Positions 1 to 11,374 are shown, counted from the stretch's first letter. The stretch is DNA of 64,000 bases from Roridomyces roridus (GCA_029378245.1 JARKIF010000159.1:1-64000); one strand, 5' to 3'. Notes: generated by a model from the sequence alone, not told the origin. Made by a program: numbers and translations.

Positions 1-1673
1 AGACTCCAGATGCCCGATGCTGATGCTTCGTGCGTGGTTTTTCTCTATAATGAGCGCTTATACTCATTCTTAGCTGCAGCCCCCTTCACAAAGACTCAGT
101 ACTCGAACCGTCCAATGTCGGGCTGCTGAAACTGATATCACTCGCCTGAGTGCTGCTGCAGCTCGCACAGAGCTACCTGGAGGACATCGAAATGTCTGAT
201 ACTGGCTTCTTGTGCGTGGCTTTTTTTTCTATATTGAGGGCACATATTCACCTCAACTACAGCCCGCTTCATGAAATGTCCAAGCTCGCGAAATTGAATA
301 GCGCCGTTCCTTTTGTCAACCCTTGTCGCGCAGAGACCGACCAAGACGTGGAGATGCTTGTTACCGACTCTTTGTATGTGGCTTTCCTCTGTACTAAGCT
401 CGCATACTCACTCTGAACTGCAGACGTTACACGAGACACGCAATACTCTTAGCGAACCTCTTCTACCCGCCTGGAATCCCGAAAAAGACGCTGCGTCTAC
501 TTCTCTATCAAACAAACGTACTGGAAGTACCCCCGGCGAAGAGCATCGAAATGAACAGATGAATACTGAGCTCGAAAATGTTGAACTGACCGTGTATGCA
601 CACACTTTCCCCAACGAACGAAACTTACACTAACTTAGGTCCGATGTACACCAAACGCCCAAGAGAGTCATTGTGAAGACGAAGCGCAGGTCGGATCGAG
701 CGGGCGTGAAAACGCAGTCCAGGCCGCACCACTTAGACTGGACCCAAGGCGGCCTCGTGCAAGTGATTCCCACCGGCGTCACCCACGTCGACAAGGTCAT
801 TGGAGGTTTGCCGCGTGGGCAACTTCTCAGATGTATTGGTTTGTTTTACGGGGTCGTGCTGGTGCTGAATCCGACAATAGTTGCCGCTTTGCGAGACGCA
901 GAAACCCCAATCCGACAGGAATTCCAGCGCTTTTTGGCATCCATTCAGACTCGTGTACCCGGTCAATTCCGCCAAGTAGTGAGTTCCAAAACATTCAGAA
1001 CCGTACCTCCAACTAACCAATAGATTGCTTATCTTGCTTGTGATGGTACTACACCGTTCTGCGCGGAGATACGCTGGGCTTACCTGTTGTCATACCAGAA
1101 TCACCTCAGAACTTCATGTTCGGACAAGCTGCCGCCCCACGGGGTCAGGATCCTTACGAGGGTATTATTTCAACAGGTGCGCTTTGCTTTATCTGACGAG
1201 AAATCCTGCTCACCAGACCTGCAGACTTCCCCAAGACGTTTCGAGAACTGGTGAGTCGACGCTACATTTCTCCGTAGACCCAGGAACATGACCTTGCTAG
1301 ATCGACCAGCTACTCCAATGTCGCACGAAATTCGATTTTGAGGGCCTCACCCTGGTGGTTAGTGCTCTCACCCTCCCTGATGTTGCGTGGACCCGTGGAT
1401 CTACAGGCACTCCTCAATCCGGCAAGACTATTTCGTACCAATGCGGATGCACAAGAATTTCGCGGGGTGGTGAAGCAATTGCTTGCTTTGGATATTGCCA
1501 GTCCCAAACCTTTCTTTGACTGCGACGAATCTCAACGTATACATCAGACGGTCCTTCTCGGGACTGACTTCCAAGACAAGAAATTCTGCTCATACCAGCT
1601 GAGCGTGGACGGGTGGAATCTCAATCAACTGTTGGTATCGACGGATAAAGAATCGCTAGACATAGTATGGTAA
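1..1673 (+). CDS. Unrecognised multi-exon gene, 5' end outside window, possibly decayed
   Basis: I do not recognise a family. Several good fungal introns are visible on the plus strand (30-79, 212-262, 374-423, 592-638, about 979-1023 with a CTAAC branch site, about 1250-1300, and about 1364-1416). The last part reads well across the splices: a piece starting PADFPKTFRELIDQLL joins a piece containing ALLNPARLF and EFRGVVKQLLALD and ends in a stop at 1671-1673. The exon at 80-211 has an in-frame stop if the neighbouring frame is followed, and I could not carry one frame through the middle. It may be a pseudogene, a gene with unusual splicing, or two genes. Coding on this strand is fairly likely for the last 450 bp and weak elsewhere. 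Confidence 0.3.
30..423 (+). repeat. Diverged tandem exon/intron repeat, about 160-180 bp per unit
   Basis: Three very similar introns start at 30, 212 and 374 (each 50-51 nt, starting GTGCGTGG or GTATGTGG and ending CTGCAG or CTACAG). The exons between them are 132 and 111 nt, both multiples of three, and begin with similar peptides (PLHK, PLHE, then TLHE after the third intron). They end with related acidic stretches (LEDIEM, QDVEM, and later LENVEL). The pattern is a tandem duplication of one exon plus its intron, now diverged. Confidence 0.6.
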
Positions 1674-1849
1674 CCATTATTATACTCATCTCAGGACCAT
1701 GGAAAGTAGAAACTAGATCCACTCGCACCTGTAACTGCTCTGTATACTGTGGTACCCGGAAACAAGAATTTACCTAAAGATGACTCGTACCCGTGCCGTG
1801 CTTCCTTCGTACCCCTTCCTTAGTTCCTCGCCTCACACTCGTCGTACCG

Positions 1850-4800
1850 ATGGGCATTGAGGGCCTCTGGGCCTACGCAGAGTCCTTCGGTCTGCTCCGA
1901 GTTCCTCTGGGTCAACATCTTGCACTCGACTTTTCGCGTCCTCTGGCAATTTGCGGTGGCAATCGCAAGGGTGCGGAGGATTGCGTCCTGCGCCTCGTCG
2001 CTCGCTTGGTCAAGGAGCAGCCACAGATAAGAGTAGTGGTCGTCTTCGAGGCCAAAAGACCGCCCTGCAAGTGGGGTCGCCGCAAAGATGATCGCACTAC
2101 GGAGGAGCATCTTGCGTCGCAGAAGCGAACGCAACTCTTGAACAGCGCCAGTGCAGCACGCTTGGAAGGCGAATCACCCAACATCTGGTCGTACTTTGCC
2201 TCGGGCGAAACAGATGATTTCCTCACAGACGGGCCAGCCTGGACCAGATCCTTGCCGGGTTCTCCTACTCCCCCATACATACCAATCGCATACGATGCGG
2301 ATCTCCTGGTCCGAGCCGGCTGTCCACAGGCAGAGCTAGTGAACCCACTGCGTTGGACCTACCTGTCCATGCCTTGGATCACGCAGATCATTGCCGCAGA
2401 GCACCAACCCAATCGACTAAGCACGCTGACAAGAAAAATCACCACGAAAGACGTTTTCCACGGTATTGCAGGCCTCGCCCGCATCGCCCCATGCGACACC
2501 AACCCCAACACGTCTTGCTTCGGAGCGGTGGCGGGACCAAGCAAACGCAAGTGTGAGTGATTATTATGGCGATTGACAAGAGCGGGCATCCTAAGCATAC
2601 CAGGGACGGGAGAGAATGTTGCCGCGGCTGCCCTAAAATACGAGCCAGATGTCGTCGGCTCCTACAAGACAAGTGTGATGAAGGAGTGGGGGCCGAGGAT
2701 CGTAAAGTCGGGGGGAGAGCATGCTCTGGCAGGGGCCGATTACTTCTTCCACCGCGTCGAGCATATTTTGTTCGAGGCGCATACAACCCTTTGGTTGATC
2801 TTCGGTGACAAGGAACTGTTATACATTCTCACCCGGGCATTCCTGCGTTTCGTCCAGCTTCTGAGCGATGGCTACTGGGATGGCGAGCCCGATTCAGAGG
2901 AGATCCGTGTCACACTCAACGAGGCGATACAGGAGCAGTTAAAGACGCTGCTGCTTCTGCGGGAAGAAGCTATGCGGGAAGCCGAGCTTGACTATGAAGC
3001 CAACGACGACCTCGACGCTGCTGCGGAGAACATTGCAATCGCAGAGATCGTGGAGTTCTTGATGTTTTGCATCAATGGCCGGCCGAAGGTCCAACGACTC
3101 GCGTTGCTGGGGTTCCTCCACTCCGATATACTGCTCGAGACTCTCAAGCGGCAATACAAGGGCGATCAGATGGAGGACAAGGCTGAATATCCTGGCGTCC
3201 CACCCAACCTCATCGCTCCGTACAGCTGGCACAAGGACATGCTCCGGGGTGCAAAACGAGAGCTATCAGTGCCGTGGGCGCGAATCAAGGACGTGGTGCC
3301 GCTAACTACCGAGCCCGTTGGCTATTTCAGCCTCGACTTCGACGACAATATTCCTCTGCAAAACATTTTGCGGACTTTTCATGGGTGGAAGCAGGGACGA
3401 TCGGGCGCAAAGCGAACTCCCTGGGAATCAATCGCTGTGGACGAGCGCACCATCATGTGGATACCGTCCATCCTCAGTCTTCTTGTGGACCTTGTTGACA
3501 AGAATCCGGAGGAGCAGCAGAAACTCCTTCGTCGATGGTCTGAACTCATTCCAGACGACATTGACGCCCACGATGACCCGTTTCAGCTCCTTGAGGCTGT
3601 CACCCTCCCTCTCAAGCGCACTCTCGAACCAGACGAGATCGCCAGTTTCGATCACGACTGGGACTCGCTACGATTTCATCTCATTCCGATGCAACTTTTC
3701 CCCAAGTCCACGTCGGCGCTTTTGAAACGACTGGCGGTCCCACAGTCTTGCTTGCGATTTGAGATGCCCTTGCGGGCTATGGAGGTCCAATGGAGGAGAT
3801 CCCAATTCAGGACCAAATCATCTGCGTCGTTCCTGCAGTGGTTTGCGGCCAACAATGTTCGTCTCTGTCCAGGAATTGTACCCTCGGAAGGTGCGAAAAT
3901 AGGGCAGCTGCTGTTGGAGGAAGGCTCGCTTCCAGGTACTGTTCATTATCCATGGCAATCAACTCGGCGCCACCGGCCGTCGGCAACCGAAATGTTAGCG
4001 CAGATGCCTGCCTGGAGTGGGGATACGGCAAAGGAAAGGTGAGCTTGAATTTCAGAATACTCTGGTTTGAATTACTCTAATGCTATCAGGCTCGAGGACG
4101 TGTTATCGTACGCGCTCAGTGATGGGGGATCGACGGAACTTGGCCCGTGGCTCCAGGAATTTCTTAAGAAATGTAGACCCGACAACGTTTCTTCTTTCCG
4201 GTGCACCGCAGATAACATTTGGTACCTGGGCGATTCTGGCGATCAGCTGCCCACGTCTGCGTCAACTATCAGGGTGCTGTGCCGCAAGTTTGTGGGCGAG
4301 CTTGGCATTCAATACGGCAACACACAGCTCGGCGAGTCCTTGGACGTCGCCTGGTACTTCCGCCGATCAGAATATCTCCAAAGTTTGCAGCGCTTAGTCC
4401 AACTTGTTGCGCCATGTGCAAACCTCCGCACAACCATCATTAACACGGAGAAAGCTACGTTGAGTCAGTACTCTGACATCCTCAACCAAAGGCGGCCCAT
4501 CAATGATAACGACCTCATGACGATGCTTGCTTTTGGTTTCAATACGTGGGCATCTCGCACTCAGGGAGTCTTCTCCTCGTTCCGGAACCAGCTCCCCACA
4601 AGCGGCTCTGCTGCCGCCCTGTGTTTTCTGTTTGTGGTCGACGCAATGGAAATGGAGCGAGGGCACCAGCTAACTCCCTCTCTGAAGGTGCATCATCGGG
4701 CCTTCTTTGCGTGGTTGGGCCGACTCGAGGGCTGCACCATTCACGCTGATTGGCTCCCGTTTCCTCAGCAGCAGAGCCAAGATCCGCGCTTCTACAAAAG

Positions 4801-6030
4801 CCGGTTGATTCATATCGCGTATCTGCTGTTGGCAGCAGCCGTCTGTTATGACCGGAGGATCATGCGCTTTGTCACGGAGGAGACGTTGAAAGACGAGCAA
4901 GCGTTCAGAAGCATCCGACCACGGTTGAAAGACTACCTAGTATTGTTGATCTGGGTAACACATGGCACCGTGGTTGGTCAGATTGACCAGACGCGCTTGC
5001 AGAAACTCGGTCCTGGGTTGAAGACTACTCTCAGTTTTTTGCGCCTCGCTGCATCTGGAACTGATATTCTTTGTGAACTTCAGGCATTTGTTCGTAGTCT
5101 CTGGGCTGCCGAGCCGTACATCCCGCCGCCCGCTGGCGCATCGGCAAATCACTTCTTCCAATGCCTCTCTGATGCGCATGCAATCTTGATCAAGGACCAG
5201 CGCTTCTCGCAGCCACCGCCCGAGCCACTGTCCTGGCAGCAGCCATTGTCCATTCCTTCTATATCGACGCAAACGCTTGGCTTTGCATCTCCGATGTTCG
5301 AGCGAGTTGCATCCGAGCTCGATCAAGGAAAACCGGTCAATGCGGTGGAGCAGGCCTTTGCCCGGATGCTCAGTTTCCAATTACCAACTGGAGCGACTTC
5401 GGTTCATGTCCGTGAACTACTGGATGGCTACCTCGAGCAATGGGTGAATGATGCCTTCTGTGGAGACACGGACTCCACGGATCAAAACACCCCGACGGAT
5501 CAAAACCCCGGTCCGGCAAATCCAGGTGCGTTAAGCTTTCGAGTATCGTCCTCTCTCTCATTTGCACCCCAGGGACCGAGGACGAATGGGTCCGGCGCCT
5601 CAGCGAGGTCGGCGTATCAACAGTGGAGGCTGACGGGAATGAAGTAATTATTAACCGGCACACAGACACCGAGCGCAAAGTCAGTGGTACCTCATGAGAT
5701 CTCAAATTTGGCCAGCACTGACAAGGCGCAGTATCCGTATACGTATACTAAGAGGGTGACGGCCAAGGCGCTGCTATTAGGCGAGCCTGCCTCTGGAAGT
5801 CTCACTGCAAGGAGAACATTTGATGTGCGTGCAACCTCCGTGTTATGACCGCGGCTTACCACCTTCGTGTCAGTCGGTGTGGAGGCGGGTGCTGCGCGTG
5901 CGCTGCGATGGGATTGAGGACGCATCCATGTAAGTGGCATGGTCCGTTCTCGCACCTGGCTAAACGAGCGGTTCACAGCGTTCAGATTTCGAAGAAAGAG
6001 TGGAAGGTCCACAGGGATACCGTAGGTTAG
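1850..6030 (+). CDS. Asteroid/XPG-like (PIN-fold) nuclease-like protein, about 1,300 aa
   Basis: The product begins MGIEGLWAYAESFGL, the XPG/FEN1 N-terminal block, so I start at 1850, not at an upstream in-frame codon. Next come VVVVFEAKRPPCKWG (equivalent to the VFDGKPP segment of FEN1) and, after a short intron, AGILSIPGTGEN, matching the helix-hairpin-helix motif of the superfamily. About 900 further residues have no family I recognise. Introns inferred at 2551-2580 (only 30 nt), 4039-4089, 5526-5572, 5644-5680 (37 nt), 5825-5873 and 5930-5978 keep one frame to the stop at 6028-6030. Several catalytic acidic residues expected in active XPG enzymes are not obvious, for example an A-Y-D-A-D where A-P-Y-E-A-D is usual. 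Fission yeast Ast1 and animal Asteroid are the closest family idea. A DNA-repair or RNA-binding role is an inference. Confidence 0.72.
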
Positions 6031-6308
6031 ACTGCTCGAATGTATTTATGACACTTTTGGCGAGCAAGACAGCGTTACTAGAGGTCAAACGGAAGATGAG
6101 GGTAAGAGACAAGGACAGGGTCAAAAGCAAATTTGATTACCTTTGAAACAAGTTTCTAGCACATTCCACCCGCTTCCTCAGGCTTCAGTTCGTCGCAAAA
6201 TATTATGATACAGCTCTATGGTACAGGTACACAGTCCCTACCCCCGGGCCTTCGGGATGGAATACACAATACACAAAGTCGCGAAGTGATACGGACGCGT
6301 CAAAGGGG

Positions 6309-7342
6309 CTATTTTGCAGCAACCGCCTTGCCTTTGCCCTTCTTAATCACGATGCCCAGAGACTTTTTGCCCGAATCTGTCTTGGCCTTCTTCGCCGTGT
6401 GTATCGCATTCGTCTTGGAGGTTATGAGAGACCGCGCCGAATCGGGGAGCAAACTATGCAAGGAGGGCTCAATGTCGTCTGCTTTCCGCTTGATGGTCAC
6501 GACCGTCGGAGCCGGGACCTCCTCCCCGTCGGTGGGGGGAGTAGAGCTCGAGCTCGCCGTGGGCATAGTAACCTTGGAAAAGACCTCCCGTACTTGTTGC
6601 TCGTCCTCTTCCTCCATCCGCTTCCGTTCGAGATCCTCCTCGTTCTCCAATTCCTCGATGCCTATTCGTGCAAGAAGGTCAACTGAGGTGGTGTTGCCGA
6701 CACGCTCATTTCTAGCGTTCCGTGCCCGGATGTCTTGCAGCGCGTCGAGGATGTCCATTTCGCGCTTCGAGTCGGTCGTCCGGTTCTCCAGAACCTTCAT
6801 TGGGTTGTTCTCCTCTTCTTCCAGCTTTGCCAGCCGGTCAATCTCTTCGGTCTCCTGCTCGTCTCGCCAGGGCTCAAAGTTCCGAGATGCACCATGCTCT
6901 GCAGCGTAGTCCGTGTTTTTAGGGTCCGTTTTGAAAGTGATCTCGGCCGAGCACAATGTGCTGTCCAGACTTTAACATTCGAGAAACCAGACAGGGCCAA
7001 GGGACGCACCATTTAATGTAGAAACGAAATATCTTGATGCCATAGTAGTCTTCCCCATCAACAGTCTCCTTGCGAGCGTTAAACTTCTTGCCTTTGTAGA
7101 TATACTCGCCACAAGTGTTACATCGCCTGTTGAATGTCAGCCAAAAGTTCGAAAGAACAAGCATTGCGCACATAGAGAACGGGGCCATGAGACGAACGAC
7201 TTGCTGCGAGTTCTTTGGGCCGCGTCGCCTCGGAATGAGATCCGGGTCGAAATCCGGCGGGAAGTATTTGTTGAGAACTGTGGCATAGTTAAGTGGAGTG
7301 GAATGGCCAGGAGAGTGTCGGCGTACCTTTACGCTCAGCCAT
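6309..7342 (-). CDS. YJU2: Splicing factor YJU2 (CWC16/CCDC94 family)
   Basis: YJU2 joins the spliceosome with the Prp19 complex and helps the first catalytic step of pre-mRNA splicing. The conceptual protein starts [17 protein letters not shown], then VRLMAPFSM, the zinc site CNTC followed by CTLC about 40 residues later, and [19 protein letters not shown], all classic CWC16 blocks. The C-terminal half is a charged coiled coil ending in a Lys-rich tail. Introns at 7278-7326, about 7132-7176 and about 6968-7015 restore one frame, with the second splitting the Met before RCNTC. Start at 7342 is fixed by the conserved MxERKVLNKY opening. About 320 aa, usual for the family. Confidence 0.93.
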
Positions 7343-7446
7343 GTTGGTGACTGGTTTGAGGAAGAAGTAATGGCTTAGGTAAGTTGGTGATGGGCGCTTC
7401 TCTCTCTCTGCGTCCTCAATGATTCTGAACCCATTGCTCTCTTGTC

Positions 7447-8215
7447 ATGCTTTCAAACCGAATTCACGTCCATGAATCAGAGCTGATCGAAATCGGTACA
7501 ATGCACGTCGATGAATCAGAATTCTTCGAAGTCGGTACGCACTCGGCGCAGAAGACGCGATATAAGATCCCAGCAAATTCGCAGAGTTCATAGTTCAAGC
7601 TCGACGCACAAACGAGTCAATTCCGACTCAGCTCGACAGCCAACATCAGGATCTCTGGTACTACTGGGTTTAGTTTCCTCATCACCATTGGAAGCATGAA
7701 ATTTGACGAGCCCTGGTTTGCCAGGAGTATCTACTGAAGGCAAATTAACCACAGAAATGCTTTCCTTTCTTCTGAATCTTTCCGGCAGTGGGATGGCTAC
7801 CCCGATGAGCAGAATACGTGGGAGCCAATTGAAAGCCTCGACGGCTGCGAAGATCTCCTTCGGAGGTTTTGGGACCATCTCCCCTTGGGCACCCTCCACA
7901 TAAATGCGCCATGCATCGTTTCTGCGAGCGCAGCCTGGATCGGTATATCTTTCCTCTCATAATTTCCTGGTCTTGCTTCTGACCAGAGACACAGCCGAGG
8001 AGAAGGCTCGATCTCTACCCGAGGAAGAACGATCTCGGGATTCAGAGGAGACATCAACAAAACAGGTCCATTTCCATGAGACCTTGCCGTCAGCTCTTGC
8101 GCCCGTGGACGAGGAATTGAGCCGTATCCCCACATTCGTCCCGGACGACAACACGCCGGTACGAAACGCCTGCGGGGACTTGTGGCTCCCTGTTCCTCGC
8201 GAAGATACCTTGTGA
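7447..8215 (+). CDS. Small chromodomain protein
   Basis: The exon around 7790-7870 encodes WDGYPDEQNTWEP followed by LDGCEDLLRRFWDHLP, the second half of a chromodomain (methyl-lysine reader fold). An upstream exon supplies EFFEVEFIVQARR, the first strand, followed by an insertion of about 20 residues before WYYW. The first ATG in frame is 7447. Likely introns are 7536-7580 and about 7671-7789, and one near 7945-7992 leads into an acidic tail ending VPREDTL. The junction before WDGY lacks one or two residues of the usual Y-x-V-K-W strand, so that splice is uncertain. The 3' end is also unsure: a GTGAG donor overlaps the stop and an exon containing MDDFGDYFNR could follow. A chromodomain of retrotransposon origin is possible, but no integrase or RT is nearby. 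Confidence 0.52.
7468..7541 (+). repeat. Tandem duplication of about 37-39 bp
   Basis: Two adjacent units start CACGTCCATGAATCAGA and CACGTCGATGAATCAGA and both end near AATCGGTAC/AGTCGGTAC. They encode the parallel peptides VHESELIEIGT and VDESEFFEVG at the N-terminus of the chromodomain gene. Confidence 0.6.
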
Positions 8216-8369
8216 GTGCATTGTCATGCCTTGACCGCCAGGAGTTCATCTCGAGTAGTGGCACCCAGATGGATGATTTCGGCGACTATTTCAACCGGAT
8301 TAATTCTACATAGCTATTCCTTTGTATCTACTTTACTCCTACATACGCATGCATATCTATCTCCCCGCC

Positions 8370-9530
8370 TTAACGTGCATGGTGTTGCGGAAACCTGATC
8401 ACATGTATCTCCGGCTTGCGAGAAACATACGGAGTTCTTCGACCCTGCCGTGCTTCAGGTACCGGATTAACTGGGACGGACGTGAGATCTAATGCAGAGT
8501 CATCAAGCGTCGGTATCGGCGGTGGTAACTCGGAGAGTGAAGTCGGGAGTGAGGAGAGAGAGAATGAAGGCGACAAAGGAGGTGGGGGCGCGGGGGCTGC
8601 GGCGCGTACAAAGTACTGCCTGGCCAGGCGCTCGTTGCGCTCACGGTGTTTGGTCCATTTCAAATTTCCGCCTTGGGAGGTTGTTGGCGGAGAATGTGGT
8701 GCAGGGATAGCCCCGGAGGACCTTGAAGTTGAGGAGGCATCCGTGCCCAAGAAGCCAGAGGCGCTCCAAAGAGCATGGTTGACGCCCAGCTGGGTGCCGC
8801 CAACTGTTCCAACGCCAGGGAAAGCTTGAAGCAGCGGCATTCGGGCGCGTTCAACGGCTGACGGTGGAATACGGGGCATCGGCGGGCATGGAGCGGTCTT
8901 GTATTGTATACCAGCCTTGCTTGGCATTTGAAGCTGATCCTGTGCGGGCGGTTGTTGGATGGTAAGCAGCTCTGGAGGATCGTGCTGCTTAACACGCATG
9001 CCCCAGCCAACCTCGTCGTGAGCTACGGGTGGATTGGCGAAAGAACGCATCTCCGCCTTGTGCAGTTTCTCCGAAGTCTTGCGGATACGATGCTCGAGTA
9101 AGAGGGTGGTCCCCCAGATGCGACTGCCAATGACGGGCATGGTTCCATTGGCCCGTTCGGAAGCACGGTAGTATAGACGCAGAGCTTCACGCAAACGACG
9201 CCATCTATCTGCCTCCGTTGTAGGCCCATGTTGCAGCAGCCGGTCTGCAGCTTGCACGAGTCGGAGAGAGGGACCTCTGGGTGTGTAGTTGCGCTGTGCG
9301 TCCCTCCGTTGGACAGACTGGACGATAGCGTCAGCTTCACCCATGAGCTTGACAACGTCGCTGGGAACACGCATTTTGCGCCGATTCCACTTGCTGACAT
9401 CCTTTTCAATCATACGAAGAGCCCATTCACGCAGAGTCCCGTGTATGTGTGGGCCGCGATATTGGGACTGCCGTGAAGTGGTCGTATGGAATGCTCGGGT
9501 AGACGCGGTCTTGAGAATCCACAGAGTCAT
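8370..9530 (-). CDS. Mitochondrially targeted protein with LYR-like motif, 386 aa
   Basis: A single uninterrupted frame of 387 codons. The N-terminus MTLWILKTASTRAFHTTTSRQ is rich in Arg, Thr and Ser with no acidic residue, as expected for a mitochondrial presequence. Around residues 105-125 the sequence RWRRLREALRLYYRASER resembles the LYR signature of complex I/assembly proteins (LxLYRxxL). The remainder is Pro/Ser-rich with a repeated PPPxP character and probably disordered. I do not recognise a full-length family, and membership of the Complex1_LYR family is an inference from the short motif. The start at 9530 is the first ATG and begins the presequence. The frame on the other strand (about 8416-8829) is taken to be an antisense shadow. 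Confidence 0.58.
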   Translation of the reverse strand: MTLWILKTASTRAFHTTTSRQSQYRGPHIHGTLREWALRMIEKDVSKWNRRKMRVPSDVVKLMGEADAIVQSVQRRDAQRNYTPRGPSLRLVQAADRLLQHGPTTEADRWRRLREALRLYYRASERANGTMPVIGSRIWGTTLLLEHRIRKTSEKLHKAEMRSFANPPVAHDEVGWGMRVKQHDPPELLTIQQPPAQDQLQMPSKAGIQYKTAPCPPMPRIPPSAVERARMPLLQAFPGVGTVGGTQLGVNHALWSASGFLGTDASSTSRSSGAIPAPHSPPTTSQGGNLKWTKHRERNERLARQYFVRAAAPAPPPPLSPSFSLSSLPTSLSELPPPIPTLDDSALDLTSVPVNPVPEARQGRRTPYVSRKPEIHVIRFPQHHAR

Positions 9531-10718
9531 TTATCAGCGGCAGGAGACATGAAAGTAAAAGAGCAGTGAGAGGAAGAAGCAAGGAGGTGGTGCCGAATGG
9601 GGTTAGCGTTGATCCTCTCTCTAGGTCTTCCACATCCTTGACTCTTCTTGCGGCCTGACCGCTGTCGTGCTCATCGCGATTGAATGGAGCAAGATTTTAT
9701 TCAAATACACGAACTACTACACGTCGAAGAGAGAGAAAGAACAAGCCCTGCAAGATTAAGTAACGTGCTATTGGTCGACCCGAAGGTCTCAAGCCTGGGG
9801 CCCACGACAAGGGTGCACGAGGGTTGCGAACCCACCCCCAGGAACCGCGCGCCTCGACAGCCCCCCCCCCGGTCTGCGTCTATGGAAATCGTCGTCAGTT
9901 GAAGCGTCGAAGGAGATACCATCAGTCGGTTGACGAGGAATGGGGTCTAAGGTGGCCGGGTTAGTCTACCGTCACGTCTCGCGCGCCGCCTTGACCCCTC
10001 GTTTCATCGAAGGGGCCAGGCTGCGTTGGCTCATGCGTGCGACCCCATCCCTCTGACCGCGAGCTATGCGAGTCTCCCGGTGACCCGCGCTCTCTTGTGG
10101 GGGAGAATGATACGAAAGCACTGCGAAAGCAAAACGCAAGCAGAACGACAGCAAAGCGAAGTCAGTATCCCGTGGTCTTGAGGGCGGCCAGACTGCAAAG
10201 GATTAGCACGACGGGACGGCGGCACGCGGACGCACCTGGCGGGCCTCGCCGTGTTGCGGTTTGAGGGAGATGTTGGTGGTAGGAAGGAAGGAGAGGCTGG
10301 GGATCGCAGACTACGCACCTCCCTTTTATACCTTTCCTCTCCATTTTAATTAACATTCTACATTCTTCACTGGCGGAAGTGATTTTCTACCCGCTCGATC
10401 CACACAGCCTTGAGAACGTTGACCTTCGAGCAGAGAGAACGTAGAGGACGTAGCAATGCAATTCTTTGGAGTGTCGACGAAGAGCGAGGGTCGGGAGCAG
10501 TCCCAACAAGGAAACGCCGTGGCTACAGCCACTGATACATGTGGGACTGCTCAGATGCTGATGCTGTCATTCCTTTCGTCTGCTATGACGAAGGACGACC
10601 ACCATGCCTTGGCCCACCTCCTCCGTGCCTCCGCCGATATGACTCGTTCGATCGAGTTCCCGAGTAAACTGTCGGATGCAAATTCCCGAGTAAAATGGAA
10701 CGGAGACTCGATCGCGTC

Positions 10719-10724
10719 TATAAA
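10719..10724 (+). promoter_or_regulatory. TATA box of the copy A gene
   Basis: TATAAA in the context GCGTCTATAAAGACAGG, 131 bp upstream of the proposed ATG and conserved in copy B at 22831-22836. A leader of about 50 nt and a likely 5'-UTR intron (GTACGT near 10779 to ACAG at 10826) lie between. Confidence 0.45.
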
Positions 10725-10849
10725 GACAGGCCAACACACAATCCCTCCTCGTTACCACCAGTTGCTTCCCCAGGGGAGGTACGTCGCTCGCCATTTCCTC
10801 CTCGCCATTCACTCACATCCTCCACAGCGACTGCACCAGCCAGGAGAAG

Positions 10850-11374
10850 ATGAAGCTACACCAGCCGCCGACCCCAGCGTGTGCTCCCAACACCCTAAAT
10901 CTATCACCAACGCACCCTGGCACCACCGGCGAGCGGGGGCCATCCTCCGGTACTAGCGATGTGGTGGATCATCTCAGTGAGTTCCCAGCGTTTCTTCACC
11001 TCGCCATTGACTAACTCGCTCTTGCAGAAGCCTCTCCTCGGCATCTCTTCGTGCGATCCACTATCTCCTCTCCCTTTTCCTCTCGCTAACTCGCTCGCCC
11101 AGGACAGAAACCCCGCCGCGTCCAAGTGCTCGCCGCTGGTACGGAGGTCCCGACTCCTCGAGAAGGCTTCAAGACTGCAAGAGGGCCGCATGGGTTCGGT
11201 CGTCACTGGCGAGTCTCTTCGTTGCCCATCTCGTTCCTTTCGCTCACATCCACTCAGATGTCCTTTGGTCCACACTTCTTCTGCAGGTTGCGCCGAGGCT
11301 CGCTGTTCGCATGGCGACCTCTCTCGATGGCGCCGACGTCGTCCTCGATGGAGTTGGATTGGGTTGGTAGTTAG
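10850..11374 (+). CDS. Small unknown spliced gene of the dispersed unit, copy A
   Basis: No family recognised. Proposed start at 10850 (MKLHQPPTPAC). Introns at 10977-11027 (GTGAGT to TTGCAG, CTAAC branch) and 11051-11107 (GTGCGA to GGACAG) join three exons of 127, 23 and 101 nt in one frame. They give DVVDHL, KASPRHLF, then KPRRVQVLAAGTEVP and FKTARGPHGFGRHW. After TG at 11208 the donor is GCGAGT in this copy but GTGAGT in copy B, so the last intron may be a GC-AG type here. The final exon could end at the tag near 11370 or at 11374, depending on the acceptor. Pro/Arg-rich, about 100 aa, no signal peptide. The order of splice signals in both copies is the main evidence that it is, or recently was, a gene. 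Confidence 0.4.

Noticed and set aside
8416..8829. 137-codon plus-strand frame
   Set aside because: Antisense of the mitochondrial LYR-like gene, Gly/Glu-rich mirror of its Pro/Ser-rich region.
9690..9900. tRNA gene in the dispersed unit (GGGTTGCGAACCC)
   Set aside because: The B-box match is interrupted by an extra base and no cloverleaf can be drawn; kept only as a conserved block.
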